A stretch of DNA of 33,161 bases from Halanaerobium saccharolyticum (GCF_003053565.1 NZ_QAXS01000035.1:1-33161); one strand, 5' to 3'; shown: positions 22,118 to 30,725, counted from the first letter of the stretch. The notes: generated by a model not told the origin, from the sequence alone. Made by a program: numbers and translations.

Positions 22118-22903
22118 ATGGAGAGAGAAATCATAGCAAATGAAAATATCAGAAAATTTAAAATTAACAAATTTATTGATCAGGAAGATTTAATAATCAA
22201 AGAAACTCCGCTGACGCTTTTTATCAATGGGTATCAGTTTTTAACGCTAATGGTGCTTAAAGAAAATCTAGAAGATCTAATCACTGGTTTTCTGGCTGCA
22301 GAAGGAATTATTGAAACAAAAAATGAGCTTAGAAAAATTGAATTTAAACATGATAAAACTGTGGCTTTAATTGAAATTTCTGGAGATTTTTCTCCCGGTG
22401 ATTATAAAAAACGAACTCTGACCTCCGGCTGTGGAGCTGCTTCAACTTTTATTAATCTTAAAGATTGTGCAGCTGCAGAAACAATTCACTCTAAAATAAA
22501 GATTAAAGCAGAAAAAATAGCTGCTCTAATGATAGAACTGCAGCAGAACTCAAATTATTTTCAAAAGACAGGTGGAACTCATACAGCTGCTTTAGCTGAA
22601 GCTGATCAGATAATTTATCAGCTTGAAGACATCGGACGTCATAATGCTCTGGACAAGGTTATTGGAAAAGCAATCAATGATAATCTGAATCTGAAAGACA
22701 AAATTCTACTTACAAGCGGTCGGATTTCTTCAGAAATGATTGTTAAGGCTCTCAAACAGGGAATTCCATTTTTAGTTTCCCGCTCGGCCCCGACAGCTGC
22801 AGCGGTTAAAATTGCTAGAGATAGAAATATGACTTTAGTCGGTTTCTGCAGGGGGAAGCGTTTTAATATTTACAGTGGTGAAGAAAAAATAAAACTGGAA
22901 TAA
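22118..22903 (+). CDS. fdhD: Formate dehydrogenase accessory sulfurtransferase FdhD
   Basis: This 261-residue FdhD protein transfers sulfur from a cysteine desulfurase to the molybdenum/tungsten cofactor of formate dehydrogenase. Family motifs are ETPLTLFINGYQFLTLM, TGFLAAEGII, QKTGGTHTAAL, EDIGRHNALDKVIGKAI and SGRISSEMIVKAL. The persulfide-carrying loop is LTSGCGAAS, with one Cys (C105). Escherichia coli FdhD has a C-x-x-C pair there, and the second position is Ala here. Single-Cys forms exist in other Gram-positives. It starts at ATG 22118 behind AAAGGGAG. Only 30 bases separate it from the mutase B12 subunit, so it leads the propionate cluster. No formate dehydrogenase lies in the window. 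Confidence 0.93.
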   Translation: MEREIIANENIRKFKINKFIDQEDLIIKETPLTLFINGYQFLTLMVLKENLEDLITGFLAAEGIIETKNELRKIEFKHDKTVALIEISGDFSPGDYKKRTLTSGCGAASTFINLKDCAAAETIHSKIKIKAEKIAALMIELQQNSNYFQKTGGTHTAALAEADQIIYQLEDIGRHNALDKVIGKAINDNLNLKDKILLTSGRISSEMIVKALKQGIPFLVSRSAPTAAAVKIARDRNMTLVGFCRGKRFNIYSGEEKIKLE

Positions 22904-22933
22904 AATATTAATTTTAAAAAGGGGAGGGTGTTC

Positions 22934-23332
22934 TTGAAGAGAAATAAAAGGATTTTAATTGCTAAGTTGGGACTGGATGGTCATGACCGCGGAGCTAAAG
23001 TGGTGGCCCGGGGCTTAAAAGAGGCAGGAATGGAAGTGATTTATACCGGGCTCAGAAATACAGCTCAGGATGTAGTTAGAACGGCAGTTCAGGAAGATGT
23101 GGATTTAATTGGAGTTAGTATACTTTCAGGTGCTCATAAGACACTGATAAAAAAACTTTTTAAACTGCTGGAAGACGAAGAAATTGCTGAAACTCCTGTT
23201 CTAGTAGGTGGAATAATTCCGAAAGATGATTACAGCTATTTATATAACTTAGGAGTTAATAAAATTTTTGGCAGTGGAACTTCTTTAGAAGAGATACTAA
23301 ACTATATTCGGGATTTGAAATCAGAAAGATAG
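22934..23332 (+). CDS. Methylmalonyl-CoA mutase, small B12-binding subunit
   Basis: This protein of 132 residues is a free cobalamin-binding domain. The DxHxxG motif is in KLGLDGHDRGAK, with the His (H17) that replaces dimethylbenzimidazole as lower ligand to cobalt. SILSGAHKTLI and VGGIIPKDD, then the GSGTS loop, complete the Rossmann-like fold. It partners the 574-residue catalytic subunit encoded at the far end of the cluster. The frame is open from GTG 22928, but that overlaps GGGGAGGG, so TTG 22934 (MKRNKRILIAKLG) is preferred. meaB follows directly. Confidence 0.93.
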   Translation: MKRNKRILIAKLGLDGHDRGAKVVARGLKEAGMEVIYTGLRNTAQDVVRTAVQEDVDLIGVSILSGAHKTLIKKLFKLLEDEEIAETPVLVGGIIPKDDYSYLYNLGVNKIFGSGTSLEEILNYIRDLKSER

Positions 23333-24382
23333 GTGATCAGGGTACTGGTTTTTTATCAGGAGGTGAGAAAACTGGTTGTTAAAGAATCTAAATTGTTTAA
23401 TCAGGAGCTTGAACAATTTGTAAGTTCAATTAGAGCAGGTAGAGAACGAGAAATAGCCAGGGCGATAACTTTGCTTGAAGATCAGGACCCGCTGAGCAGC
23501 AAAATTATGCAGCTGCTTTATCAAAATTATTCTAAGGGCTATCTGATTGGAATTACAGGGCCAGCAGGGTCAGGTAAGAGTTCTCTTTTAAATCTATTAG
23601 TTAAAGAATATCTTAAAAAAACTGAAGAAAAAATTGCAGTAATTGCAGTTGATCCCACGGCTCAGCAGAGTGGAGGAGCTTTTTTGGGTGATCGTATTAG
23701 AATGAAAGAGTTATATGCAAATAAGCAGATTTTTATTCGAAGTATGGCAAGTAGAGAAAGTCTTGGCGGAGTTAATGCTGCAGTTTATGATACAGCAGTA
23801 ATTCTGGCAGCTGCCGGTTATCAAAAGGTGATTATTGAAACTGTCGGGGTTGGGCAGACAGAAATTGATATTGTTAGTCTGACAGATACGACTATTGTAG
23901 TTACGGTCCCGGAAACTGGAGATGAAATCCAGATATATAAATCTCAACTTATAGAAATAGGAGATATTTTTATTTTAAATAAATCTGACCTACCTCAGGC
24001 AGCGAAAATGGAGCTTTTACTCAAATCATTATTTGCCCTTGAAAAATCTGACAGCTTATTTCAAAAAAGATCTGCTGCTTTAGAATGGGAAAAGCCGCTG
24101 CTTAAAACTTCTGCTCTAAATAATCAGGGAATAGCTGCTGTAGTCGAAGCCATAAATGAACATTTTAATTATTTACAGAAAAATAATATTCTGGCAGAAA
24201 ATAAAAACAAGCAGCTTAAAAAACATCTTTTAAATTTACTGCTGTCCAGGGTTACCCAAAAATTTTCAAAAAAATTTAAAGAAGAGGCTAAATTAGAGGA
24301 CTATCTGGCAAAAATATTAGTCGGAGAAGCAGCACCATTTCAACTGATTGAAGAGTTTGTTGATAATAATTTAACAAACTGA
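23333..24382 (+). CDS. meaB: MeaB-family GTPase (methylmalonyl-CoA mutase chaperone)
   Basis: MeaB (ArgK/LAO family) is a G3E GTPase that guards cobalamin loading and reactivation of methylmalonyl-CoA mutase. Walker A is GITGPAGSGKSSLLNLL. The base and switch motifs are AVDPTAQQSGGAFLGDRIRM, ETVGVGQTEIDI and the guanine-specific NKSD. Length is 349 residues as written. The canonical Ser-Ser-Pro after DP is Thr-Ala-Gln here, a modest variant. The start is uncertain: GTG 23333 has a weak site, whereas AGGAGGTG at 23358-23365 sits seven bases before an in-frame CTG (23372), which would give 336 residues. It abuts the B12 subunit gene (stop 23330-23332), consistent with its role. Confidence 0.93.
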   Translation: MIRVLVFYQEVRKLVVKESKLFNQELEQFVSSIRAGREREIARAITLLEDQDPLSSKIMQLLYQNYSKGYLIGITGPAGSGKSSLLNLLVKEYLKKTEEKIAVIAVDPTAQQSGGAFLGDRIRMKELYANKQIFIRSMASRESLGGVNAAVYDTAVILAAAGYQKVIIETVGVGQTEIDIVSLTDTTIVVTVPETGDEIQIYKSQLIEIGDIFILNKSDLPQAAKMELLLKSLFALEKSDSLFQKRSAALEWEKPLLKTSALNNQGIAAVVEAINEHFNYLQKNNILAENKNKQLKKHLLNLLLSRVTQKFSKKFKEEAKLEDYLAKILVGEAAPFQLIEEFVDNNLTN

Positions 24383-24403
24383 GTTGACTTGTGGTCAGTT
24401 TTT
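24375..24403 (+). terminator. Weak terminator-like hairpin between meaB and the epimerase gene
   Basis: GTTGAC and GTCAGT can pair with two wobbles just before TTTTTT, or AACTGA with TCAGTT. It is too weak to split the operon firmly but could attenuate it. Confidence 0.25.
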
Positions 24404-24443
24404 TGCTATCCTTAATGGTGTCGATTAACTAAAGGAGGGGGAA

Positions 24444-24863
24444 ATGAATCTCAAAAATATAGAACATATAGGTATTGCCGTTGATAATCTGGAAGAGGCT
24501 CTGAGTTTTTATCAGGACATTTTGGGCTTGGAATTACTTAAAAGAGAAATTGTTGAATCACAGGCAGTTAAAATTGCATTTTTAAAAGTTGGAGAGACAA
24601 AGATTGAGCTGCTTGAAGCCTTAAATAAAGAGAGTGCTATTGCCAGATTTATCGAAAAAAACGGTGAGGGGATTCACCATTTCGCAATTTTAGTCGACAG
24701 CATTGAAGATAAGATAAAAGCGATGCAGGCTCAAGGAGCCAGATTAATAGGTGATAAGGCAACTGCTGGTGCAGACAATATGAAAATTATTTTTGTTCAT
24801 CCACAAAGTACTAATGGAGTCTTATTAGAGTTATGTGAACCACTTGCTAAGGAGGAAAAATAA
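24444..24863 (+). CDS. mce: Methylmalonyl-CoA epimerase
   Basis: This 139-residue VOC-fold enzyme interconverts the R and S forms of methylmalonyl-CoA. The family metal and acid residues are visible: His in NIEHIGIAVDNLEEALSFY, Glu in TKIELLEAL, His-His in GIHHFAILVD and Glu in GVLLELCEP. KIIFVHPQSTNGVL is characteristic of the MCE branch rather than general glyoxalases. It starts at ATG 24444 behind AAAGGAGGGGG. Its stop overlaps the start of mmdA by one base (TAATG), so translation is coupled to the enzyme that uses its product. Confidence 0.95.
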   Translation: MNLKNIEHIGIAVDNLEEALSFYQDILGLELLKREIVESQAVKIAFLKVGETKIELLEALNKESAIARFIEKNGEGIHHFAILVDSIEDKIKAMQAQGARLIGDKATAGADNMKIIFVHPQSTNGVLLELCEPLAKEEK

Positions 24864-26413
24864 TGTCAGTAGAAGATAAGGAAAAGTTGTTAGAAGATAA
24901 AAAAGAGACGATTCGTCAGGGTGGCGGCCAGGCAAGAATCGAAAAACAGCACAAAAAAAATAAAAAAACCGCCAGAGAGAGAATTGAATATCTGCTTGAT
25001 GACGGCTCATTTAATGAATTAAATATGTTTGTAGAAAACCGCAGTATTTCACTGGGGATGGACGAAAAAGAAGTTCCAGGCGAGGGTGTTGTGGTTGGTT
25101 ATGGTACTATTGAAGGCCGTTTGGTTTATGTTTACGCTCAGGACTTCACAGTAATGGGAGGTTCAGTTGGAGAAGCCCATGCGCAGAAGATTTCTGAGGT
25201 AATGGATTTGGCTGTTAAAAATGGTGCCCCGATTATTGGGCTTAATGATTCCGGTGGAGCCCGTATCAATGAGGGTATAGATTCTTTAAACGGATATGGA
25301 GAAATTTTCTACCGCAATACCAAGGCTTCAGGTGTGGTGCCCCAGATTACAGCAATCTTAGGTCCCTGTGCTGGTGGAGCAGTTTATTCTCCGGCAATTA
25401 CAGATTTTATTTTTATGGTTGACCAGACTTCTAAAATGTTTATTACCGGTCCCAGTGTAATTAAATCTGTAACTGGAGAAGAAGTTTCAGCTGAAGAGCT
25501 GGGAGGAGCAATGACTCATAATCAGGTTAGTGGAGTTGCTCACTTTATGGAAGACAACGAAGAGGCCGCTCTGGATAATATCAGAAGATTATTAGCTTAC
25601 ATACCTGATAATTATAAAGAAGAGCCTGAAAAATTGGATATTCAGGATGAAGCAGGACGCAGTACCGAAGAACTTAAAGAGATTGTTAAAGAAAATCCGC
25701 AAAAAGCTTATGATGTGAGAGATGTAATTGATATTCTGGCAGATAAAGATAGTTTTATGGAGGTTCAGCCATATTTTGCTCAAAATGCAGTAATTGGTTT
25801 TGCCAGGTTAAATGGGCGCAGTGTTGGTATTGTAGCCAATCAACCTCAGCATCTGGCAGGGTGTCTAAATATTGATGCCTCAACCAAAATTGCACGTTTT
25901 ATCCGCTTTTTAGACAGCTTCAATATTCCAATTGTTTCACTGGTTGATGTTCCAGGTTATATGCCGGGTACTGAACAGGAATATGGAGGAGTAATCCGTC
26001 ATGGTGCAAAGGTATTATATGCATATTCGGAAGCCACTGTACCAAAGATTACTCTAATTATGCGGAAAGCATATGGTGGAGCTTATATTGCAATGGGCAG
26101 TCGTTCTGTAAGAGCTGATCTTGTTTATGCCTGGCCGATAGCAGAAATTGCAGTTATGGGTCCAGAAGGTGCTGCTAATGTAATTTATCGCAAGGAAATT
26201 GCTAAAGCAGATGATCCCGATCAGCTGCGTCAGGATAAAATTGATGAATATAAAGATAATTTTGCCAACCCTTATATTGCAGCCAAAAGGGGAATGGTTA
26301 ATGATGTGATAAAAATGGAAGAGACACGGGCTAAACTGATTAATGGTTTAGAGATGATGATCAATAAAAGAGAAGATGGACAGGATAAAAAGCACGGAAA
26401 TATTCCTTTATAA
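24863..26413 (+). CDS. mmdA: Methylmalonyl-CoA decarboxylase alpha (carboxyltransferase) subunit
   Basis: This 516-residue carboxyltransferase removes CO2 from S-methylmalonyl-CoA and loads it on biotin. Both crotonase-like halves are present: TARERIEYLLDDGSF, LNDSGGARINEGIDSL, GPCAGGAVYSPAITDF and FITGPSVIKSVTGEEV in the first; VDVPGYMPGTEQEYGG, HGAKVLYAYSEATVPK and KAYGGAYIAMGS in the second. The sequence is also close to propionyl-CoA carboxylase beta. No biotin carboxylase gene is present and the membrane beta subunit gene follows, so the Na+-pumping decarboxylase role is favoured. It starts at ATG 24863 behind AAGGAGG. It acts at the cytoplasmic face, bound to the membrane complex. Confidence 0.95.
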   Translation: MSVEDKEKLLEDKKETIRQGGGQARIEKQHKKNKKTARERIEYLLDDGSFNELNMFVENRSISLGMDEKEVPGEGVVVGYGTIEGRLVYVYAQDFTVMGGSVGEAHAQKISEVMDLAVKNGAPIIGLNDSGGARINEGIDSLNGYGEIFYRNTKASGVVPQITAILGPCAGGAVYSPAITDFIFMVDQTSKMFITGPSVIKSVTGEEVSAEELGGAMTHNQVSGVAHFMEDNEEAALDNIRRLLAYIPDNYKEEPEKLDIQDEAGRSTEELKEIVKENPQKAYDVRDVIDILADKDSFMEVQPYFAQNAVIGFARLNGRSVGIVANQPQHLAGCLNIDASTKIARFIRFLDSFNIPIVSLVDVPGYMPGTEQEYGGVIRHGAKVLYAYSEATVPKITLIMRKAYGGAYIAMGSRSVRADLVYAWPIAEIAVMGPEGAANVIYRKEIAKADDPDQLRQDKIDEYKDNFANPYIAAKRGMVNDVIKMEETRAKLINGLEMMINKREDGQDKKHGNIPL

Positions 26414-26428
26414 TAAGTGGGTGAGAAT

Positions 26429-26749
26429 ATGAATAATTATGTTCTTGGTCTGGAATTATTAATAATTGGAATGGGAACAGTGTTCCTTTCCCTCTATTTA
26501 CTTTCAGTTTTTCTCTATTTTAGTGGAAAACTTTTCGGACCAGAAAATAAGAAGAAAAAGCAAACAGAAGTTAAAACAGAAAAGGTTGAAATCGCAGAAA
26601 AAAATCGAGAAACTGAAGCAGAAATGCAGACGGGTGTTTCTGCCAAAAAAGTCGCAGCAGTTTCTGCAGCAGTTTATGAGCTGTTAAATGATCAAAAAAA
26701 GTACAGGATAATTTCTATTCAAAAAAGTAATCAAAACTGGAAAAGATAG
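26429..26749 (+). CDS. mmdD: Methylmalonyl-CoA decarboxylase delta subunit (OadG-like)
   Basis: This protein of about 106 residues has one N-terminal membrane helix (LGLELLIIGMGTVFLSLYLLSVFLYF). A highly charged Lys/Glu linker and a small C-terminal segment (KKVAAVSAAVYELLNDQKKYRIISIQK) follow. This is the layout of the OadG/MmdD small subunit, which anchors the carboxyltransferase and biotin protein to the membrane subunit. The GTG at 26417 precedes the GTGGGTGAG ribosome region, so ATG 26429 is preferred. It sits between mmdA and the biotin carrier gene as in Veillonella mmd operons. Confidence 0.88.
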   Translation: MNNYVLGLELLIIGMGTVFLSLYLLSVFLYFSGKLFGPENKKKKQTEVKTEKVEIAEKNRETEAEMQTGVSAKKVAAVSAAVYELLNDQKKYRIISIQKSNQNWKR

Positions 26750-26763
26750 GAGCTGAATATAGA

Positions 26764-27186
26764 ATGAAAAAATTTAGAGTTGAGGTAGATGGTGAAGAAT
26801 TTATTGTAAATGTTGAGGAAATTGGAAGCGAGGATTCTGCTGGAACTACAGTTAGTACTAACACTAATGCTGGCAGCAGTCAAAGAACAAAGACAAAAAG
26901 AACTGTTAAAAAAGCTGCTCCTAAACCTAAAAAAGAGCCGCAGCAAGAAATGTCTGCCCCAGCTGAAGCTGGTGAGGGTGATGTTGTAGCTCCAATGCCT
27001 GGTAGTATTTTAGAAATTAATGTTAAAAAAGGTGACAGTGTGAACAAAGGTGATCTATTAGTTGTTCTGGAAGCAATGAAAATGGAAAATGAAATAACTG
27101 CTGTTCAGGCTGGAACTGTTAAAGATATTAAAGTTCGAGTTGGAGATAGTGTTGATGCAGAAGACATACTGCTGGTAATTGAGTAG
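26764..27186 (+). CDS. mmdC: Methylmalonyl-CoA decarboxylase gamma subunit (biotin carrier)
   Basis: This 140-residue biotin carrier protein shuttles CO2 from the alpha to the beta subunit. Residues 1-20 form a small N-terminal piece (KKFRVEVDGEEFIVNVEEI). A Thr/Ser- and Lys/Pro-rich flexible linker follows to about 70, then the biotinyl domain. The biotin lysine is K106 in VLEAMKMENEI, and APMPGSILEINVKKGD marks the first strand. It starts at ATG 26764 behind AGGAG. mmdB follows by 11 bases. Confidence 0.95.
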   Translation: MKKFRVEVDGEEFIVNVEEIGSEDSAGTTVSTNTNAGSSQRTKTKRTVKKAAPKPKKEPQQEMSAPAEAGEGDVVAPMPGSILEINVKKGDSVNKGDLLVVLEAMKMENEITAVQAGTVKDIKVRVGDSVDAEDILLVIE

Positions 27187-27197
27187 GGGGTTAAATC

Positions 27198-28328
27198 ATG
27201 TTAGATAAGATCTCACTATTTGTCCAGTCTACGGGTTATTTAAATCTGGAGCTGGGACAATTTATAATGATCATTGTAGCCTCCATACTTCTTTATCTGG
27301 CTGTAGTCAAAGAGTATGAGCCACTACTTTTAGTACCAATTAGTTTTGGTATGCTCTTAGTAAATCTTCCTTTAGGAGGTTTAATGGCAGCTGGGAAAGA
27401 TGGTCAGGTAGGAGGATTACTTTACTATCTTTATCAGGGAGTTAAACTCGGTATTTATCCCCCGATAATTTTTATGGGAGTTGGAGCCTGGACTGATTTT
27501 GGTCCAATGATAGCCCAACCTAAAACTGCACTTTTAGGTGCAGCAGCCCAGTTCGGTATTTTTGCTACAATTTTTGGTGCAATTGCACTCGGCTTCTCAC
27601 CTGCAGAAGCTGGTGCAGTTGGAATTATTGGAGGTGCTGATGGTCCAACAGCAATTTTTTCTGCCAGTCAGCTGGCACCACATCTGCTTGGCCCAATTGC
27701 AGTAGCCGCCTATTCTTATATGGCTTTGGTGCCGATTATTCAGCCGCCAATCATGAAGGCTTTAACTACCAAAGAGGAACGTCAGGTTAAAATGGAGCAG
27801 CTAAGACATGTAACTAAAAAGGAAAAGATAATTTTCCCGGTTGCTGTTACCTTACTTGGTGGTCTGCTGGTTCCTTCTGCACTGCCTCTTTTGGGAAGTT
27901 TAATGTTTGGTAATTTAATGCGGGAAGTTGGAGTTGTAGATCGTTTACTTAAAACTACTCAGAATGCTCTGATGAATATTGTTACTCTGTTTTTAGGTTT
28001 GACAGTTGGAGCAACAGCAAGTGCAGAGGCCTTTTTAAATGCTCAAACTATTGGGATTCTGGTTTTAGGCCTGGTTGCCTTCAGCTTTGGTACAGCAGTA
28101 GGAGTCTTATTTGGTAAGCTGATGTACAAGTTCAGTGGAGGTAAGGTTAACCCACTAATTGGAGCAGCAGGAGTGTCTGCAGTACCGATGGCAGCTCGAG
28201 TAGTGCAGAAGGTTGGCCAGGAAGAAAATCCATCCAATCACCTCTTGATGCATGCTATGGGGCCAAATTTTGCCGGAGTTATTGGATCTGCAATTGCAGC
28301 CGGTACTTTACTGTCAATACTCGGCTAG
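27198..28328 (+). CDS. mmdB: Methylmalonyl-CoA decarboxylase beta subunit, Na+ pump
   Basis: This 376-residue integral membrane protein of the OadB/MmdB/GcdB family couples release of CO2 from carboxybiotin to Na+ export. About nine or more hydrophobic segments are visible. The key ion-binding Asp lies in [11 protein letters not shown] (D148), matching the essential Asp of OadB. The second conserved region, [18 protein letters not shown], carries the functional Ser and Arg. The N-terminus ([18 protein letters not shown]) is usual for the family. It starts at ATG 27198 behind GGGGG. It ends the mmdADCB block, and a strong hairpin follows it. Confidence 0.95.
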   Translation: MLDKISLFVQSTGYLNLELGQFIMIIVASILLYLAVVKEYEPLLLVPISFGMLLVNLPLGGLMAAGKDGQVGGLLYYLYQGVKLGIYPPIIFMGVGAWTDFGPMIAQPKTALLGAAAQFGIFATIFGAIALGFSPAEAGAVGIIGGADGPTAIFSASQLAPHLLGPIAVAAYSYMALVPIIQPPIMKALTTKEERQVKMEQLRHVTKKEKIIFPVAVTLLGGLLVPSALPLLGSLMFGNLMREVGVVDRLLKTTQNALMNIVTLFLGLTVGATASAEAFLNAQTIGILVLGLVAFSFGTAVGVLFGKLMYKFSGGKVNPLIGAAGVSAVPMAARVVQKVGQEENPSNHLLMHAMGPNFAGVIGSAIAAGTLLSILG

Positions 28329-28353
28329 AATTATTATATTTAAATAACATAAA

Positions 28354-28389
28354 AAAATTAGGCCAGCAGTGAGAACTGCCGGCTTAATT
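28354..28389 (+). terminator. Strong hairpin after mmdB, terminator-like without a T-tail
   Basis: AAATTAGGCC (28354-28363) pairs with GGCTTAATTT (28380-28389) with one wobble, and GCAGT pairs with ACTGC around GAGA. The tail is only AATTT, so it may stabilise the mmd message or terminate partially. Confidence 0.55.
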
Positions 28390-28544
28390 TAAAACTTAAT
28401 AAGTCAGAAAATTTAAAAAATAAATTTATTTTTATTTCAAATAAGATTTTTTTGTATTTAAAAAAGCAGCGAGTATCGAGCAGCTGGCTTCATCTCCGCC
28501 TGAATCCAGGCAGAAAATTAAAATTATTTATGAGGAGTGAAAAT

Positions 28545-28751
28545 ATGGCCAGAGGTGAGAGAATACAAATTGCACATCCAGGCTGGTGTAAGAACTGTGG
28601 TATCTGTGTATCAGTCTGCCCGACTGATATTTTAATCACCGGCAAAAAGAGTGTTGAGATTCTTGATTTAGAAAAATGTATTGGCTGTCATAATTGTGAA
28701 CTGATCTGTCCTGATTTTGTACTAAAGGTGGTGGCAAATGATGAAAACTAA
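28545..28751 (+). CDS. korD: 2-oxoglutarate:ferredoxin oxidoreductase delta (ferredoxin) subunit
   Basis: This 68-residue protein carries two [4Fe-4S] motifs: CKNCGICVSVCP and CIGCHNCELICPD. It passes electrons from the TPP-containing core to ferredoxin. The frame is open back to 28452, but the good site TGAGGAGTG (28531-28539) fits only ATG 28545, giving the standard N-terminus. The upstream stretch is much more GC-rich than its surroundings and looks like leader RNA. It overlaps korA by 14 bases, so the four kor genes form a tightly coupled set. Confidence 0.92.
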   Translation: MARGERIQIAHPGWCKNCGICVSVCPTDILITGKKSVEILDLEKCIGCHNCELICPDFVLKVVANDEN

Positions 28752-29901
28752 GATATTCAGACCCGAAAAAAGAGCTGTACTTATTCAGGGTGATCAGGCA
28801 GTTGTAGAAGGAGCTCTGGCAGCAGGTGTAGAATTTTTTGCTGGTTATCCAATTACTCCAGCCTCTGAAATTGCCGAAGGTTTTGCCAGAGAGCTGCCGA
28901 AAATTGGAGGTAAATTTCTGCAGATGGAAGATGAAATTGCGGGGATGGCAGCAGTAGTAGGTGCTTCCCTGGCAGGAAAAAAAGCAATTACAGCCACCAG
29001 TGGACCCGGTTTCGCTTTAAAACAGGAAAATTTGGGCTTTGCAACTATGGTTGAAGCACCAGTGGTTGTAGTTAATGTTCAGAGAGTTGGTCCCTCAACT
29101 GGACTGCCAACTTCTCCTTCTCAGGGAGATGTAATGCAGGCCCGCTGGGGAAGAAATGGGGATCAGGAAATTATAGCCCTGGCACCTGCCTCGGTAACCG
29201 AAAGCTATGAACTAACAATTAAGGCTGTAAACTTAAGTGAGAAATTTAGACAGCCAGTTGTTCTAATGCTTGATGAAGTTATCGGTCATCTCAGAGAAAA
29301 AATATATTTAAGTACCAGTGATGAGATTGAAATTATTGATAGAAAAAGACCTGCGGCTGATCAGGATCCAGATCAGTATCTACCCTATCAGCTGACAGAT
29401 GATCTGATTCCTCCTATGGCGGATTATGGTAGTGGTTTAAAGTATCATACAAGTGGACTCTTTCATGATCAGAGTGGTTTCCCGGACGGAAAAAATGAGA
29501 CTGCTAAACTAATGCAGGATCGCCTGCATAACAAACTGCATAATAATCTTGATCAAATAATTCTTTATCAAAAAGATATTAGAAAAGATGATCGGGTGGC
29601 TGTCTTAAGTTACGGTTCAGCAGCCAGAACAGCGATTAGTGCTGTGAATACAGGACGAAAAGATAACCTTAAAGCAGGCTGGTTTAAGCTGCAGACAATC
29701 TGGCCTTTTGCAGAAAAAGAAGTTGCAGAACTTGCGGCTCAGGTTGAAACAATTATTGTCCCCGAATTAAACCAGGGGCAGCTGATCAGAGAGGTTAAAA
29801 GAGCAGCTGCCGGTCAGGCTAAAGTTTTAGGTATAAATTCTTATGCAGGAGAATTGATTAAACCAGAAGAAATCAGGGCACTGCTGGAGGAGGTATTATA
29901 A
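28738..29901 (+). CDS. korA: 2-oxoglutarate:ferredoxin oxidoreductase alpha subunit
   Basis: This 387-residue subunit of the 2-oxoacid:ferredoxin oxidoreductase supplies the pyrimidine-facing half of the TPP site. Hallmarks are GDQAVVEGALAAGVEFFAGYPITPASEIAEGF, then QMEDEIAGMAAVVGASLAGKKAITATSGPGF. GPSTGLPTSPSQGDVMQARWGRNGD is diagnostic of the 2-oxoglutarate (KorA) rather than pyruvate branch. The start is ATG 28738 or 28741, overlapping korD; AAAGGTGG lies upstream. The preference for 2-oxoglutarate is an inference supported by the mutase gene downstream, since the product succinyl-CoA feeds it. Confidence 0.93.
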   Translation: MMKTKIFRPEKRAVLIQGDQAVVEGALAAGVEFFAGYPITPASEIAEGFARELPKIGGKFLQMEDEIAGMAAVVGASLAGKKAITATSGPGFALKQENLGFATMVEAPVVVVNVQRVGPSTGLPTSPSQGDVMQARWGRNGDQEIIALAPASVTESYELTIKAVNLSEKFRQPVVLMLDEVIGHLREKIYLSTSDEIEIIDRKRPAADQDPDQYLPYQLTDDLIPPMADYGSGLKYHTSGLFHDQSGFPDGKNETAKLMQDRLHNKLHNNLDQIILYQKDIRKDDRVAVLSYGSAARTAISAVNTGRKDNLKAGWFKLQTIWPFAEKEVAELAAQVETIIVPELNQGQLIREVKRAAAGQAKVLGINSYAGELIKPEEIRALLEEVL

Positions 29902-30725
29902 TGGATTTTGAAAAATACTTAAGGATGGATAAACTGCCCCATATCTGGTGTCCGGGCTGTGGTCACGGGACGATTCTAAATTCATTTATTAGAGCCTTTG
30001 CCGAGAGTGACTTTGACCAGGATAAAACGGTGGTTATTTCGGGTATTGGTTGTTCAGGTAGGGCCACCGGTTATCTTAATTTTGATACCCTGCACACAAC
30101 CCACGGCAGGGCAATTGCCTTTGCCACAGGGGTAAAAATGGCCAACCCAGAATTAAATGTGATTGTAATGACTGGTGATGGTGATGGCTCAGCAATTGGA
30201 GGTAATCATTTGATACATGCAGCCCGTCGTAATATTGATCTGACTGTAATCTTATTTAATAATCAAATTTATGGCATGACAGGCGGGCAGTTTTCCCCAA
30301 TGACTCCTACAGGTGATCTGGCATCCACTGCTCCCTATGGTAATATTGATCAGAACTTTAATCTGGCAGAACTGGTAGCAGGAGCAGGAGGAACTTTTAT
30401 TGCTCGGGGAGCTACTTTTGACCCCAGGCAGCTGAAAAAATTATATCTTGCTGCTTTAAAACATAAGGGGTTTTCTTTTGTAGAAAGCCTTTCACAGTGC
30501 CCGGTTAGTTATGGCCGGCAGAATAAAGCTGGGGATGCAGTTGAAATGTTAAAAAAACAGGAAGAAGATACAATCAACTTTAAAAAGTGGCAGCAGCTTA
30601 GTACTGAAGAGAAAAAGCTTAAGTATCCACTTGGAATATTAAAAGAGCTTGATAATCCAGAGAGTGAATATACAGTGCGCTACCAGAAAATAATAGAGCA
30701 GGTCAATAATGAGGGGGCTTTATAA
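29901..30725 (+). CDS. korB: 2-oxoglutarate:ferredoxin oxidoreductase beta subunit
   Basis: This 274-residue subunit binds TPP and a nearby cluster. IWCPGCGHGTIL has the Cys residues and the TPP diphosphate region. GIGCSGRATGYLNFDTLHTTHGRAIAFATGVKMANP and MTGDGDGSAIGGNHLIHAARRN carry the GDG...N metal/TPP motif. NNQIYGMTGGQFSPMTP is typical of KorB. The ATG overlaps the korA stop by one base (TAATG), as does the next junction. Confidence 0.95.
   Translation: MDFEKYLRMDKLPHIWCPGCGHGTILNSFIRAFAESDFDQDKTVVISGIGCSGRATGYLNFDTLHTTHGRAIAFATGVKMANPELNVIVMTGDGDGSAIGGNHLIHAARRNIDLTVILFNNQIYGMTGGQFSPMTPTGDLASTAPYGNIDQNFNLAELVAGAGGTFIARGATFDPRQLKKLYLAALKHKGFSFVESLSQCPVSYGRQNKAGDAVEMLKKQEEDTINFKKWQQLSTEEKKLKYPLGILKELDNPESEYTVRYQKIIEQVNNEGAL

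Noticed and set aside
24863-26413. Propionyl-CoA carboxylase beta as the product of the gene called mmdA
   Set aside because: No biotin carboxylase gene is present and the membrane Na+-pump subunit and OadG-like subunit are in the same block.
28452-28544. Upstream extension of the korD frame by 31 codons
   Set aside because: The ribosome site TGAGGAGTG fits only ATG 28545, and the extra residues do not resemble any ferredoxin subunit.
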